Positions 35,915-48,050 of a stretch of 64,000 nucleotides of DNA are shown here, piece by piece. How positions within the stretch are numbered: position 1 is the first letter of the stretch; the number at the start of each line of letters is the position of its first letter. Source of the stretch: Carnegiea gigantea (lineage: Eukaryota > Streptophyta > Magnoliopsida > Caryophyllales > Cactaceae); contig JAKOGI010001352.1 of NCBI GenBank assembly GCA_029747015.1, positions 10,001 through 74,000 of the forward strand. Reading direction: 5' to 3'. The translations under genes and the position numbers were made by a program. A model generated the notes under the pieces. The model made no database searches, was not told where the DNA came from, and was given only the letters and a program-made list of their open reading frames with translations.

Positions 35915-36626
35915 TAGAGCTGTTCAAAGCATTAGGACCCTTCCTGACCTGACCCTCAAAAATAAGGGTCAAGGTCACCTTTTTTTTTTTTTTGGGTCTC
36001 CAACCTACCTCGACTCTCAATTGAGAGTACCTAAATATAATAAGGGTCGGGCTTCGCTAGAGGTTTTGATCCTCTAACTCAACCCGCTGTCCCTCACTTT
36101 TTAAAAAATAAAAAATTTTTAAAATTAAAACAAGATACTTCAGGTTTCATTTGTTCAATACCATTTTGCTTTCTACTTTCTCGTCTCTTCTTATCCTCTC
36201 CCTCATTCACCTCTCTAAATCTCACTGGCTCGTGGCCTTCTAATGCTTATGCTCTGATGTTTGGAGTAGTCATTTTAGTGAACTAAACATTTAATCACTA
36301 AGTTTCGCATTAGAGTGTTTGTAATTACGATGCACCTCATTGGAAGATTATATTATTGTTTGACCTTTTGTTTTGTACGATGTTTGATGTTGAACTTTAT
36401 AATAAAAAGAAAACTTAGTGAAAAATCTCATTTTCTTTGTGGAGAATGTGTGAGGATTGGGTCTGACCTAATGACCGAAGGTACCCGCAGGGTAAGAGTC
36501 AGGGTCAAGGGTAATATGACCCGCATAAGGGTCAGGTAGGGTTAAGGTCGAGAAAATCCTACTTTCCGATTGTCATGACCCGACCCTCAGCCCAACCCGA
36601 CGCGACCCTTCATTGGATCAGGTCTA
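35915..36626. mobile_element. hAT-like non-autonomous element with GGGTC repeats
   Basis: 712 bp. The left end is TAGAGCTGTTCAAA and the right end in reverse is TAGACCTGATCCAA, 11 of 14 bases alike. Both subterminal parts are full of GACCC/GGGTC motifs in inverted arrangement (35938-36060 and 36445-36610), the usual form of plant hAT-type MITEs. The 8-bp target duplication is not clear. The frame 36315-36539 has no recognised domain. Confidence 0.58.
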
Positions 36627-36734
36627 GTTAAGAGCCATATCTGAGAGACTTCTTGAATATGTGAGATGCTGATGTCTATTCTTGAAAATAATAATTAATA
36701 TAAGAGGTAAAGTGTAAGACTTGAAATGAAAAAG

Positions 36735-36860
36735 TCTAAATCCAAATCCCAATCCAATACCTCAAAAATACCGCCATCAGGCGAGGTGTGGGGGGGTTAG
36801 ATGTAGCAGCCTTATCCCTGAATTACAAAATTACCGAGAGATTGGATCCGATTGAACCTA
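36735..36860 (-). mobile_element. Au-like SINE fragment
   Basis: Reverse-complement reading contains GGATAAGGCTGCTACATCTA followed by CCCCCCCCACACCTCGCC, close in wording to the AAGGCTGCGTACATCTGACC segment of Au-type SINEs. Neither a TTG tail nor a target duplication was seen, so it is a fragment at best. Confidence 0.45.
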
Positions 36861-37100
36861 AATTTACCACAGAAACGGAGTAGAAGAAGTTTGGAGATGC
36901 ATTTTGTTTTAGTTTATACAATCTAAGCTGAAAAAATAGTCAAAATTTAGGTTTTTTTCCTACCAGATTTTGGACAAACTTGAAGTGAAAAAGTATCCTT
37001 TTAAAAAAAAAAGGGTTGAGCATACGTTATTAACAACTAATATATTTTTTCTTCAAAATTATAAAAACTTAGCAAATACAAAGTAAGGTCTCAATTTATT

Positions 37101-37203
37101 AAGACAGCAACAACACCTCTCAGTGTGGGTCCTGCTTTCGCAGGGTCTGAGAAGATCCAGATGTAGACAATCTTACCTCTACTGGCATCCCTACACGTAA
37201 GGA
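37101..37203 (-). mobile_element. 5'-truncated Au-like SINE
   Basis: 103 bp on the minus strand: AGAGGTAAGATTGTCTACAT, CTGGATCTTCTCAGACCCTG, ACCCACACTGAGAGG, then TTG-type tail. It is flanked by a perfect 13-bp target duplication, GTCTCAATTTATT at 37088-37100 and 37204-37216. Related to the SINE at 10153 but shorter at its 5' end. Confidence 0.88.
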
Positions 37204-37216
37204 GTCTCAATTTATT

Positions 37217-37499
37217 CAAAATATATTCATATTCTTAGAATTTTGAATAGTAGGAAAAATAGATGTTCATAACAAACTTCTCTCTGTTCTTTTGGGGGTG
37301 ATTGAAGTAAAAGGTGGTTTACATTAGATCCTCCTATAAAGTTATACGTATATCCAAATAAGCATGCTCAACATTTTGATTAGGATACTAGTATGTGTTC
37401 ATGCTTTTGCACAGATATTTAAATTTAAAAGTAATTCAAATACGCTTTACTATTATTAGTGTAAAAAAATACTTTGATAATAATATATAAAAGAATGAG

Positions 37500-37560
<61 letters not shown>
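37217..37560. repeat. AT-rich DNA ending in a (TA)n array
   Basis: 37217-37500 is AT-rich without a gene. 37501-37560 is a pure TA array of about 30 units, directly abutting the left LTR of element F. Another array starts at the other end of F (47660), so F entered one longer TA array. Confidence 0.9.
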
Positions 37561-37565
<5 letters not shown>

Positions 37566-39166
37566 AATTCTAAGAGTACACGACCACAAGAGGGGGTGAA
37601 TTGTGGTGTCCGATTTTCGCCTATTTACTGACAAACAGCCTTAGACCCTGATTGCAGAGACTGTTTCTGAATGACGAACAGTCTTGGGCCTTGTTTGCAG
37701 CGGCTGTTCCCAATTGGTTCAGAAGCGAAAATCAAGTAGATAAATGCGGAAATTAAGCACACATGATTTTTACGTGGAAAACACCTCTAGCCCAACTGAG
37801 GTATGAAAAACCACGACCTACCTTGTGTAGGATTTAACCACTTCACTAACGGCCTGAACACGTTACAAAAGTAACACTCCTTGTTACAACTTGTAACCCA
37901 CATAACCTTCTTCTCTAAGACAGGTTGCACCACGTCCAAATCTCTCTAGATTGGATACGTCCAAAGTCCACACGACTAAGGACACACTCACTCACTTTTG
38001 ATCTGGGATCAAGGATACAAAACACCTTATTGGGGTGCTTCTGACTTAAGCAGATGTAAGGTACAATGAAGTCCTAGTATGCCAATAGTTTTGAAAGCTC
38101 AATTTTTGCACAATCTTGTCACGGTTTTTTCTTTTGAAATGTAGCTTTAGAAAGCTCTCAATGCTCTGTGAAAAACCGATTTTTCCCTTGTGTATCTCTG
38201 CCGAAAGGAGTGAAAAGATTTTCTTATTTAAGCAAGCAAACCCAACGGCTAACTCCTTCAAAAAAGATAGAAAAATCTTCTGATTTTAGCAACTTAGGAG
38301 ATTTCTTCAGATTTCCAACGGCTAGGAACAAAGAAGATAAGATTCTCCTAAAATATAGGGATTTGATACTCACGGGATAAAAACTGATTAGCCACTTAAT
38401 ATAGCCGTGTAATTTAGCCCAAAAAAGGATAAAAATCTTGGTTTCAAAATTTGAATCAATCATGGCCTAAAAATAAGGAATAAAGATTTTTCGGATTTTG
38501 AAAAAATCTCTAGCAAAAATGGTTTTGCAATCTGCTACATATATATAATAAATAATAATCTTTTTAGGACTTAACTAATCAGCCTAGGATTTCATAAAAG
38601 GATTCTTAGAGCAGCCAGGTAACCAAAAGAAATTTTCAGGTAAAACAGATGTGGCCGCTGTAGTTTTAGAAACACCCTAGGCACCCTGTTTGCAGGGTTG
38701 TTTGGAAATGGTGTTCTGAAGCAAATCTCGAAAACCGTTTCAAGAAGTGTTAGATTGAGACTTTCAAGATTGGCATATTAACAAGAATCTAAAAGATAGA
38801 ACCTAAATCAAATCGAGACTTCTTGTTGTAAGAATTAGTCATCTTGTCGAGGATGGTTGTGCAACTCCAAACACTTGGTCACCTTGATTACTCGGGTGAT
38901 CTTGTATTGCTGAATGTAGGAACTTGGTCTTTAAGACTTAGTCAGCTGTTGTTGAGATTTGTTGTATGCTGATCTTTGTGTCATTGAAGCTTGGAACCTG
39001 TTCTTAAAACTTGTTCTCAACACTTAGTAGACAGAACAGGTAAGTAAGATCAATACAAACAACTGTGTAGGACCTGTTTGGAGAGCTTGTTTAGAACAAC
39101 ATTACTCAAGCAAGTATGCTACACTTGGATTTGTTATCATCAAAACTTTATACAGTTAGTTCAACA
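37561..39166 (-). repeat. Element F 3' LTR
   Basis: 1606 bp, nearly identical to 46055-47659. Perfect 7-bp terminal inverted repeat TGTTGAA/TTCAACA. Frames at 38046-38463 recur in the other LTR and are not genes. Confidence 0.95.
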
Positions 39167-39180
39167 ATTTCCCCCTTTTT
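39167..39180 (-). other. Element F polypurine tract
   Basis: On the minus strand AAAAAGGGGGAAAT lies directly before the 3' LTR, the place where plus-strand synthesis starts. Confidence 0.85.
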
Positions 39181-39581
39181 GATGATGACAAACCAAGTGA
39201 CCATATTGAGAAGAAAAAGATTTTATTTTCGTAAGTGCCTTTGTAAGTGACTGGAGTGCTGATATATATCCACACAGGTGCTAGGTCAGTCAAAAAACAG
39301 ATGTAAGTATAAAGACTAATGACTCAACCGTTCAACTCAACCTAGGTCAATGGTCCACTTATCTTCCCCCTTTTGGCATCATTAAAAAGGCACAAACAAT
39401 AGTTAGAACATGGTGTGTGCAAGTGAATCACGTTAAACATAGCAAGAGATAAGCAAGATATAACAGAACCAGATATGTCATTGAAAGTCTGGAAGGTGCA
39501 ATACAAAAAAAAGGAAACACAGAAAGAGACGGGGAAGAGAACTCTAGGAAACATCCAATGAGGACAGGTTACAAGGGGTGA
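39181..39581 (-). other. Element F region between extra ORF and polypurine tract
   Basis: About 400 bp without a recognised gene; the frame 39342-39554 has no domain. Normal 3' untranslated region for a Sirevirus-like element. Confidence 0.5.
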
Positions 39582-40685
39582 TTATGGCTGCGGAGGAGGG
39601 AGTTTGGTGGCGAGGGAGGAGAGAAGGGCAAGGAGATCTTCATGACGCTTGGCAGATAGCGCCTTCTCTTCTTCCAGGGCAGCCTTGACGGCTGTGAGCT
39701 CATCCTTGAGGCGGGAGTTATCCTCTAAAACAGCCTCAACTCTGACTGATGACCTCCCAGAAATAGGAGGTCTGGGTGTTTGGCTTCCCTGTTTGGAGAC
39801 CGAGCCCTCAGCCAGAGTATATCCACACCCCATGAGGGTATCACTCCCTATCTCATCAATCACTTGAGTAGCCGCCCTTCTTTTGAGCTCTATCCCAAAG
39901 TGCTCAAAAACCCTCGTCAGTAGAAAACCATACCCAAGATCATGTGCCTGGGTGGTGTTTGCAATACGCCCAATATGGCGGATCATAAGAACAGGAAGGT
40001 TGATGGGTTCCTCCCTATCCAAAAGATCCACCAGGCACTGATCAAGAGCATTAGCCTGGTTTCTACCTTGACCTCTTGGGATGATGTTCTTTATGACAAA
40101 CATAAAGAGCAGTTAGTGCAGAGAGGTCATCTCACCCTTCTTCACGGATGTGGGTGTTTGCAGGCCCTGGTTTTGACTCAACCGCTGTGAAAGCTCCAGC
40201 AGCCTGGCTGTCCCTAGGACAGACTTATCCTCCCTCACATACACATCAAAGCCAAGTGAGGGAACACCCAAAATCGTACCCAGAGTTTGTGCATCAAATT
40301 GCACCTGTGTATCACCAATTTTACTTGTCACCACCCCTTCGGTGACAGCACAATTGGCATAGAACTCAGCCAATTCTGGTACAGAACACCCTAGCTGGGT
40401 GTTCGTGAAGAGGTCTAGCCAGTCCTGGGCACGCAGCTTCTGTAGGAACACCCCCAACCCCTGTTCCTCGAAAAATTGAACTCTCACTATCTTCCTCCTA
40501 ACTACATTGCGCTTAAGCAGATGCGTAATCTTGGTAGAAATAGGAGAGGCAGTAGACTTTTTGGCTCTTTTGGGGGGAGGAACAGAAGAAGCAGTCTCAG
40601 GTTTAGCTGATTTTGAGACTGGAGCAGTAGAGTTCTTTCTTTTGCGAGGGTACAACGGGTAGATCATTACTAGCTGCCCGCGCAT
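39582..40685 (-). pseudogene. Element F extra ORF after pol (plant-transposon/env-like domain), one in-frame stop
   Basis: Two open parts, 40685-40113 (190 aa) and 40103-39582 (173 aa), lie in the same frame, separated by one TAA and three codons, so this is a single ORF of about 368 codons with one nonsense change. The N terminus is basic with KRKNS and KRAKKS clusters, a possible nuclear signal. The middle has VPELAEFYANCAV, VQFDAQTLGTILGVP and FVIKNIIPRG, the pattern of the 'putative plant transposon protein' domain often found in this position. The C terminus (SSVRVEAVLEDNSRLKDELT to the LPPPQP end) predicts a coiled coil. No signal peptide or membrane segment was seen, so true envelope function is doubtful. 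Confidence 0.78.
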
Positions 40686-40956
40686 GCCTCGGGAAGGAGG
40701 AAAATTTAATGGCTAGACACAACTTGTTTCACATACTAACAATCAAGGAGCGTACCTGTTCTTGCTGCTTGATCTTGGAGGAGATTCAACGATAACAAGA
40801 TAATAAAGGCAATCATATTAAATTTAAACGGATGCCAGCAGCTGCAAATAATGCACATATACTAAAATAGCACAGAATTGATTGCAAACAATTTTTATTA
40901 AACACATTGTACCTTCAACCTATGGAAGTTACAAATAGGGGGAGAGAACAGGGTAC

Positions 40957-41373
40957 TTAGGTTGTTTCAATCAAACCTAGTTCAAGTCTATTTTTCTCAA
41001 ATTGATCTCTACTTAACGCCTTGGTGAATGTATCAGCAATTTGGTTTTCTGTGGCACAAAAATTCATTGAGATCAACCCTTTTTCAACATTGTCTCTTAA
41101 GAAATGATGACGTATGTCAATATGTTTAGTTCTTTTATGTTGACACGGATTTTTGGCAATATTAATTGCACTTATGTTATCACAAAAAATAGGTATGCAT
41201 CCAGTGTCAACACAAAAGTCTTTGAGTTGTCGTCTTATCCACAGTAATTGAGCACAACATGAAGTAGCTGCAATATATTCAGCTTCTGCTGTGGACATGG
41301 CAACTGAATGTTGTTTCTTGGTTGCCCAAGATACCAAACAAGATCCAAGAAATGAGCCATACCTGTGGTGCAT
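40957..41373 (-). pseudogene. Element F RNase H
   Basis: 139 aa ending pol. It reads LVSWATKKQHSVAMSTAEAE, then YIAATSCCAQLLWIRRQL, FCDNISAINIAKNP, KRTKHIDIRHHFLRD, and IADTFTKALSRDQFE, the conserved copia RNase H series with catalytic S-T-A-E-A-E and DN positions kept. It overlaps the upstream RT frame at 41235-41373 in a different frame, so a small indel near 41370 separates RT and RNase H. Confidence 0.9.
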
Positions 41374-42623
41374 TTTCTATCAACCAGGAAGCCTGCATAG
41401 TCAGCATCAGCATATCCAACAAGATCAAAATTGCAACCTCTAGGATACCATAGGGCTAAATCAGGTGTATGTTTTAAATACCTTAGTATCCGTTTAACAG
41501 CCTTAAGGTGAGTTTCTTTAGGATTAGACTGAAAACGGGCCCATAAACCAACACTGAAAATAATATCGGGCCTACTAGCGGTAAGGTATAAGAGTAACCC
41601 TATCATGCCCCTATAAAGTTTCTCCTCAACTGAGGTACTCCCATCATCCATTACCAACCCGGTAGAAGGCGAAATGGGAGTATCAATGGGCTTGGCCGAC
41701 TCCATTCCAAAACGCTTAAGTAGTTCCTTAATATACTTTTGTTGATGGATCATGGTGCCGTTTGAAGTTTGCTTGATCTATAAGCCTAAGAAGAAATTAA
41801 GCTCACCCATCATGCTCATTTCAAACTCACTCCTCATCATCTTTGAAAATTCATTGCATAAATCATGATGAGTTACCCCAAATATGATGTCATAAATATA
41901 CACTTGGACAATCAACAGATGTTCCCCCTTAGATTTTAGAAACAAGGTATTATCCACCTTGCCTCTTCTAAAATCATTTTCAAGTAAAAAGCTTGACAAT
42001 CGTTCATACCAAGCTCTAGGAGCTTGTTTTAGACCATAAAGAGCTTTGTCAAGTTGAAAAACATGGTTTGAAAATTCACTGTTTTCAAAACCAGGGGGTT
42101 GTTTGACATACACCTCTTCTTTAAGGTATACGTTTAGGAATGCACTTTTGACATCCATTTGATATAGCTTGATCTCCATATGAGCAGCAAAGGCTATAAG
42201 GATACGAATGGCCTCAATCCTAGCAACAGGTGCGAAGGTTTCTTCATAATCGATCTTCCTGATTGTAGCCTTGAACCACCAGCCGTGCCTTGTTCCTAGT
42301 GACTGTTCCGGACTCGTCCAGCTTGTTCCGAAACACCCACTTGGTTCAATGATTGTTCTATCTGCAGGCTGGGGTACAAGGTGCCATACCTTGTTCCTTT
42401 CAAATTGGTGAAGCTCTTCTTGCATTGCTGTGACCCAATCTGCATCTGCAAGAGCTTCATTGACATTCTTTGGCTCAATGTTAGAGAGAAATGCACAGAA
42501 AGCACAAAAATTCTTAAGCTTAGATCTCGTTTGCACCCCAGTATTTATATCAGACAAGATTTGATCAAGGGGGTGTGAACGATGATGCTTCCAAGGTCGT
42601 GGAGTTAGGGGATCCACAGACAC
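41374..42623 (-). pseudogene. Element F reverse transcriptase
   Basis: 42623-41778 carries most blocks: [20 protein letters not shown], then [44 protein letters not shown], and [15 protein letters not shown]. The catalytic block reads VYIYDIIFG, whereas copia elements have YVDD; the first aspartate is Tyr, so polymerase activity is very probably lost. A shortened stretch before DYEETF shows an internal deletion. A TAG at 41775-41777 ends this frame in GL*IKQT, where the family has Gln. The rest continues to 41235: YIKELLKRFGM, GLLLYLTASRPDI, and DADYAG. Confidence 0.9.
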
Positions 42624-42890
42624 ACTTTCTACTCTGGCTTGGATGCTTGAAAAATCAGGTTCGGAAACAGCTCCTGAGCCAGTTCCTGCACCTGTTTGCA
42701 GGCTAGTTCCTGAGGAACTGGGCTGGTGTTGTCCTGAACAGGGTTCAACGTTGCTTCCCCCTGTTTAGTCCTCACCTTGCCTGCCGTTCTGAGGAATAGC
42801 TTCAGGAGCCGTTTTCTCTACGGTGTTCTTACCTTGTTCATCTTGGTGCAACACTTCTTTTCGAACAAGACCTAATTCAAATCCTTCCTC
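42624..42890 (-). pseudogene. Element F linker between integrase and RT
   Basis: Low-conservation G/S/P/E/Q-rich spacer typical of copia pol. It contains at least two stops, one directly after SLSKNDA at about 42891. No domain. Confidence 0.6.
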
Positions 42891-43969
42891 CTATGCATCA
42901 TTCTTGCTCAACGAGTTAGATTCATCAAAAAGCACATGCACACTTTCCTCAACACACAAGGTTCTTTTGTTAAACACTTTGTATGCCTTATTATGTGAGG
43001 AATAACCGAGAAATATTGCCTCATCACTCCTAGGATCAAACTTCCCTAAGGCATCCTTCCCATTGTTATGCACAAAACACCTACAACCGAATGTTCTTAA
43101 ATGCATGATGTTGGGCTTTCTACCTTTGAAAAGTTCATAGGGAGTTTTGTTCAAAATAGGTCTAATCATGCATCTATTTATAATGTAGCATGATGTGTTC
43201 AAAGCTTCTGCCCAAAAGTTCCTAGGAAGACCACTAGCAATAAGCATTGTTCTAGTCATGTCTTCTAGGGTGCGATTTTTGCGCTCAACCACCCGTTCTG
43301 TTGGGGTGTTCTTGGGGCTGAGAAGTTATGATCAACACCATGTGCATTACAATAGTTTGTAAAGCTTGCATTTTCAAATTCAGTACCATGATCAGACCTT
43401 AAACTAACTAAAGAGTGTCCTACTTTCCTTTCAACCCTTTTGAGAAAGGCAATAAAATTCTCAAAAGTTTCATCCTTGGATGCCAAGAACAGGGTCCAAG
43501 TAAATCGAGAGTAATCATCCACTACAACCAGCACATACCTCTTCCCACCTCTACTTGCTATCCTCATAGGACCACATAGATCAATGTGTAACATTTCGAG
43601 AGGTCGGGTAGTGCTAACACAATTTTTTGATTTAAAAGACGATCTGACTTGTTTGCCTTTTGCACAAGCTTCACAAACCTTGTCATCATTGAATTTGATG
43701 GAAGGTAGTCCAACAACTAGGTCTTTGGAAACAAGTTTGTTCAAAAGAGTGAGACTTGCATGACCTAGTCTCTTGTGCCAGAGCATTATATGATCATTTA
43801 AAGCGCTCAAACAAGTCCGATTGTTTTGGGGAAGTGTGGAAATACATACTTTGTAAACATTTTTGTGACGCTTCCCCCTTAACACGACATCTCCTGTGTT
43901 TGAGTTTACAACCAAGCAATGTGTTGGTGAGAACACTACTAGGTTGTTCTTGTCACACAGTTGGGACAC
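42891..43969 (-). pseudogene. Element F integrase
   Basis: 43969-43265 gives the pre-integrase region and core: LWHKRLGHASLTLLNKLVS, then KVCEACAKGKQ (HHCC zinc site), LHIDLCGPMRI (first catalytic Asp), LRSDHGTEFENASF (second Asp), and APRTPQQNG. A frameshift at about 43290 moves the reading to 43292-42891, which begins VERKNRTLEDMTRTML with the catalytic Glu and runs through FWAEALNTSCYIINR, TPYELFKGRKPN, and FLGYSSHNKAYKVFN. All DDE residues are present. Only the frame is broken. Confidence 0.9.
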
Positions 43970-44564
43970 ACTAAGCAGATTGTGCTTTAAGCCATCAACT
44001 AGATAGACATTATCAATTGAGTGGGAATGGGACTCACCACCCTACCTATAACGACAATTGTCCCAGACTTGCCGTTTCCAAACGCCACACTCCCACCATC
44101 CGAAGCTGTAAGTGAGAGAAAGTTGGATTTTTCACCGGTCATATGCCTTGAACACCCACTATCAACATACCACAGCTGCTTGTTTTCAAGGTTGTTCCCT
44201 AACTGGGTTGTTCTCTCTCACTTCAGCCTGCAAAACAAATCAAGGGTTAGTTTTGGGAACCCAGATCCACTTGGGTCCCATTCTTTTAGACAGATAAATC
44301 TCATCTTTCCTAATCCAGATTTGTTTTACATAACCTTCATTTCTTTTAATGGCATACCTTCTTGAAGGACAAGTGTATCGATAATGACCGGTTTTACCAC
44401 AATGAAAGCAAACAATATTTTTAGGTAATCCAACATACTTTCTATTGACTGGGTAAGAGGTCCTTTTAGGAGCAAAACCTAGTCCCTTTTTATTTTGACT
44501 TTGGTGAGTGTTTAGCCATTCAAGCGCTTTTGAGGACTTGTTCCATAGCCTGTTTGTGGCGAGA
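43970..44564 (-). pseudogene. Element F second zinc knuckle and protease
   Basis: 44564-44240 holds the end of gag with a second CCHC knuckle, CFHCGKTGHYRYTC, then GPKWIWVPKTNP and a stop. The protease follows in another frame at about 44182-44040, with the active site YVDSGCSRHMTGEKS intact, then FGNGKSGTIVVIG. A further frameshift near 44038 leads to HSIDNVYLVDGLKHNLLSVS. In copia elements DSGC-type proteases release Gag and Pol parts. Confidence 0.85.
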
Positions 44565-45998
44565 TCAGATTCTAATTTTTTTTTTTTCCGCCAACAGGTT
44601 CTTGTTTTTAGCACGTAAGGACTCAACCTTTTCTTTCAACTCTAGGGATTCCTTTTCTGCTTTGGCTAAAGTAACAGAGTGATTCTCTTCTTTCAAGATC
44701 AAGGATTCCTTGAAGTTTTGGTGTAAAAAGGATATTTTTTTTTCAACCTCGAGTTTTTCACTCTTGAGGATCTCATTTTCTAGTTCTAGGTCTCGGACAT
44801 CTCTTTTCAATTCTGCACAAGTATCCATCAATGAATACAACAATTCTTCAAGAGTTGCCTTATTGAGACCACGTACCTTGTTCTTGAGATCAGTAAGGCT
44901 GTTTGTTGACTCATCATCTGAATCCGTGTCACTTTGTGCCATGAGAGCTACACCACCTTCATCAGTTTCAGACTCTTCTTCATCTTCAGAGGAGTCACCC
45001 CAGGCAGCCAGCATTGCTTTCGAGAATCGTTTCCCAGAACTGTTTGCAGCTTGTTTTCTACCTTGTTTCCTGGGGTGTTCGTGCTCTTGCTCTTCTCGAA
45101 GTAAGGGACAGTTTTTCACTATGTGGTCTGTTTTGCCACATTTGAAACACCCAGTAAACTGTTCTCGGGGGGTGTTTCTGGTTTTGTTGAAATCCTTCCT
45201 TTTGTTGTTTTCTTTGACTTTCTTGAAGAATTTCTTGAACTTTCGAGTCATCATAGCCATCTCTTCTTCCTCAAGATCAGAATCATCATCTTCTTGTGCT
45301 TTTAAGGCAAGTACTCGATCTTTCTTCATCTCCTCTTTCTGTTGAGAATTTTTTCTCAGTTCGTATATTTGGAGATTACCAATCAACTCGTTTAGGGTGA
45401 TCTTGTTCATGTCTTTGGCTTCTTGGATGGCTGTTACCTTGGCTTCCCATGATCGAGGCAAAATCCTTAGAATTTTCCTTACCAACTCTTCAGTGGTGAA
45501 GGATTTTCCCAGGGATTTTAACTCGTTTGTTATGTGAGTGAAGCGGGTATACATATCCATCACATTCTCACGATCACCCATATCAAACAACTCGTATTGT
45601 CTCATGAGTAACTCAATGCGTGATTGTTTGACTTGACTTGTTCCTTCATGAGCTACTTGTAAAGCATTCCATATTTCTTGAGCTGACTCACATTCTGAGA
45701 TGCGAGTATATTCATCGGGTCCTAGGCCAAAATAGAGAAGTTTCTTGGCCTTGGCATTCTTTTCCATTTTCTTGTAATCCTCAGCATCATATTCAGTAGG
45801 ATCTTTGGGAACCTTTTTTCCATCTTCAAGAACTTTCGTGGGAACAAGGGGCCCGTTCTTGATGAGCATCCATAACTCGTAATCTTCAGCTTGTATATAG
45901 TTCTCCATCCTGTTCTTCCACCAACTGTAGTGTTGGCCATTGAAATAAGGTGGTCGAGTGATGGATTGGCCCTCAAGTATGCCTTGTGGTGTACTCAT
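44565..45998 (-). CDS. gag: Element F gag (nearly intact)
   Basis: 477 aa from the ATG at 45998, the first after the primer site. N-terminal UBN2-type gag domain: ITRPPYFNGQHYSWWKNRME at residues about 14-33, AKAKKLLYFGLGPDEYTRI, QVKQSRIELLMRQYELF, and LVRKILRILPRSWEAKVTAI. First CCHC knuckle CFKCGKTDHIVKNC at about residue 285, then an acidic region (SSEDEEESETDEGG) and a long C-terminal coiled coil rich in E/K/L. The frame ends early at a run of 12 T (44576-44587, A in sense). One base less or more there would join it to the second-knuckle part, so this is a homopolymer frameshift or a sequencing error. Confidence 0.88.
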   Translation of the reverse strand: MSTPQGILEGQSITRPPYFNGQHYSWWKNRMENYIQAEDYELWMLIKNGPLVPTKVLEDGKKVPKDPTEYDAEDYKKMEKNAKAKKLLYFGLGPDEYTRISECESAQEIWNALQVAHEGTSQVKQSRIELLMRQYELFDMGDRENVMDMYTRFTHITNELKSLGKSFTTEELVRKILRILPRSWEAKVTAIQEAKDMNKITLNELIGNLQIYELRKNSQQKEEMKKDRVLALKAQEDDDSDLEEEEMAMMTRKFKKFFKKVKENNKRKDFNKTRNTPREQFTGCFKCGKTDHIVKNCPLLREEQEHEHPRKQGRKQAANSSGKRFSKAMLAAWGDSSEDEEESETDEGGVALMAQSDTDSDDESTNSLTDLKNKVRGLNKATLEELLYSLMDTCAELKRDVRDLELENEILKSEKLEVEKKISFLHQNFKESLILKEENHSVTLAKAEKESLELKEKVESLRAKNKNLLAEKKKIRI

Positions 45999-46039
45999 TT
46001 TCAGAATCTTTTAAGGTGTTAACCTTTTAGAAGAGAACC

Positions 46040-46052
46040 TGCTCTGATACCA
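46040..46052 (-). other. Element F primer-binding site (tRNA-iMet type)
   Basis: On the minus strand TGGTATCAGAGCA starts two bases after the LTR end, complementary to initiator tRNA-Met, as in other Sireviruses. Confidence 0.92.
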
Positions 46053-46054
46053 CT

Positions 46055-48040
<1,986 letters not shown>

Positions 48041-48050
48041 AGTTGCATCC

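Noticed and set aside
37501..37560. CRISPR-like or satellite array
   Set aside because: A simple dinucleotide run without spacers.
38046..38463. Pair of frames repeated at 46662-46957
   Set aside because: Identical because both lie in the LTRs of element F. No domain and no start context.
39649..40345. + strand frames opposite F's extra ORF
   Set aside because: Antisense shadows. The minus-strand frame has a recognisable domain and a sensible place after pol.
44710..45345. 211-codon + strand frame rich in Ser/Phe
   Set aside because: Antisense shadow of F's gag, whose acidic and coiled-coil codons read as serine and phenylalanine on the other strand.
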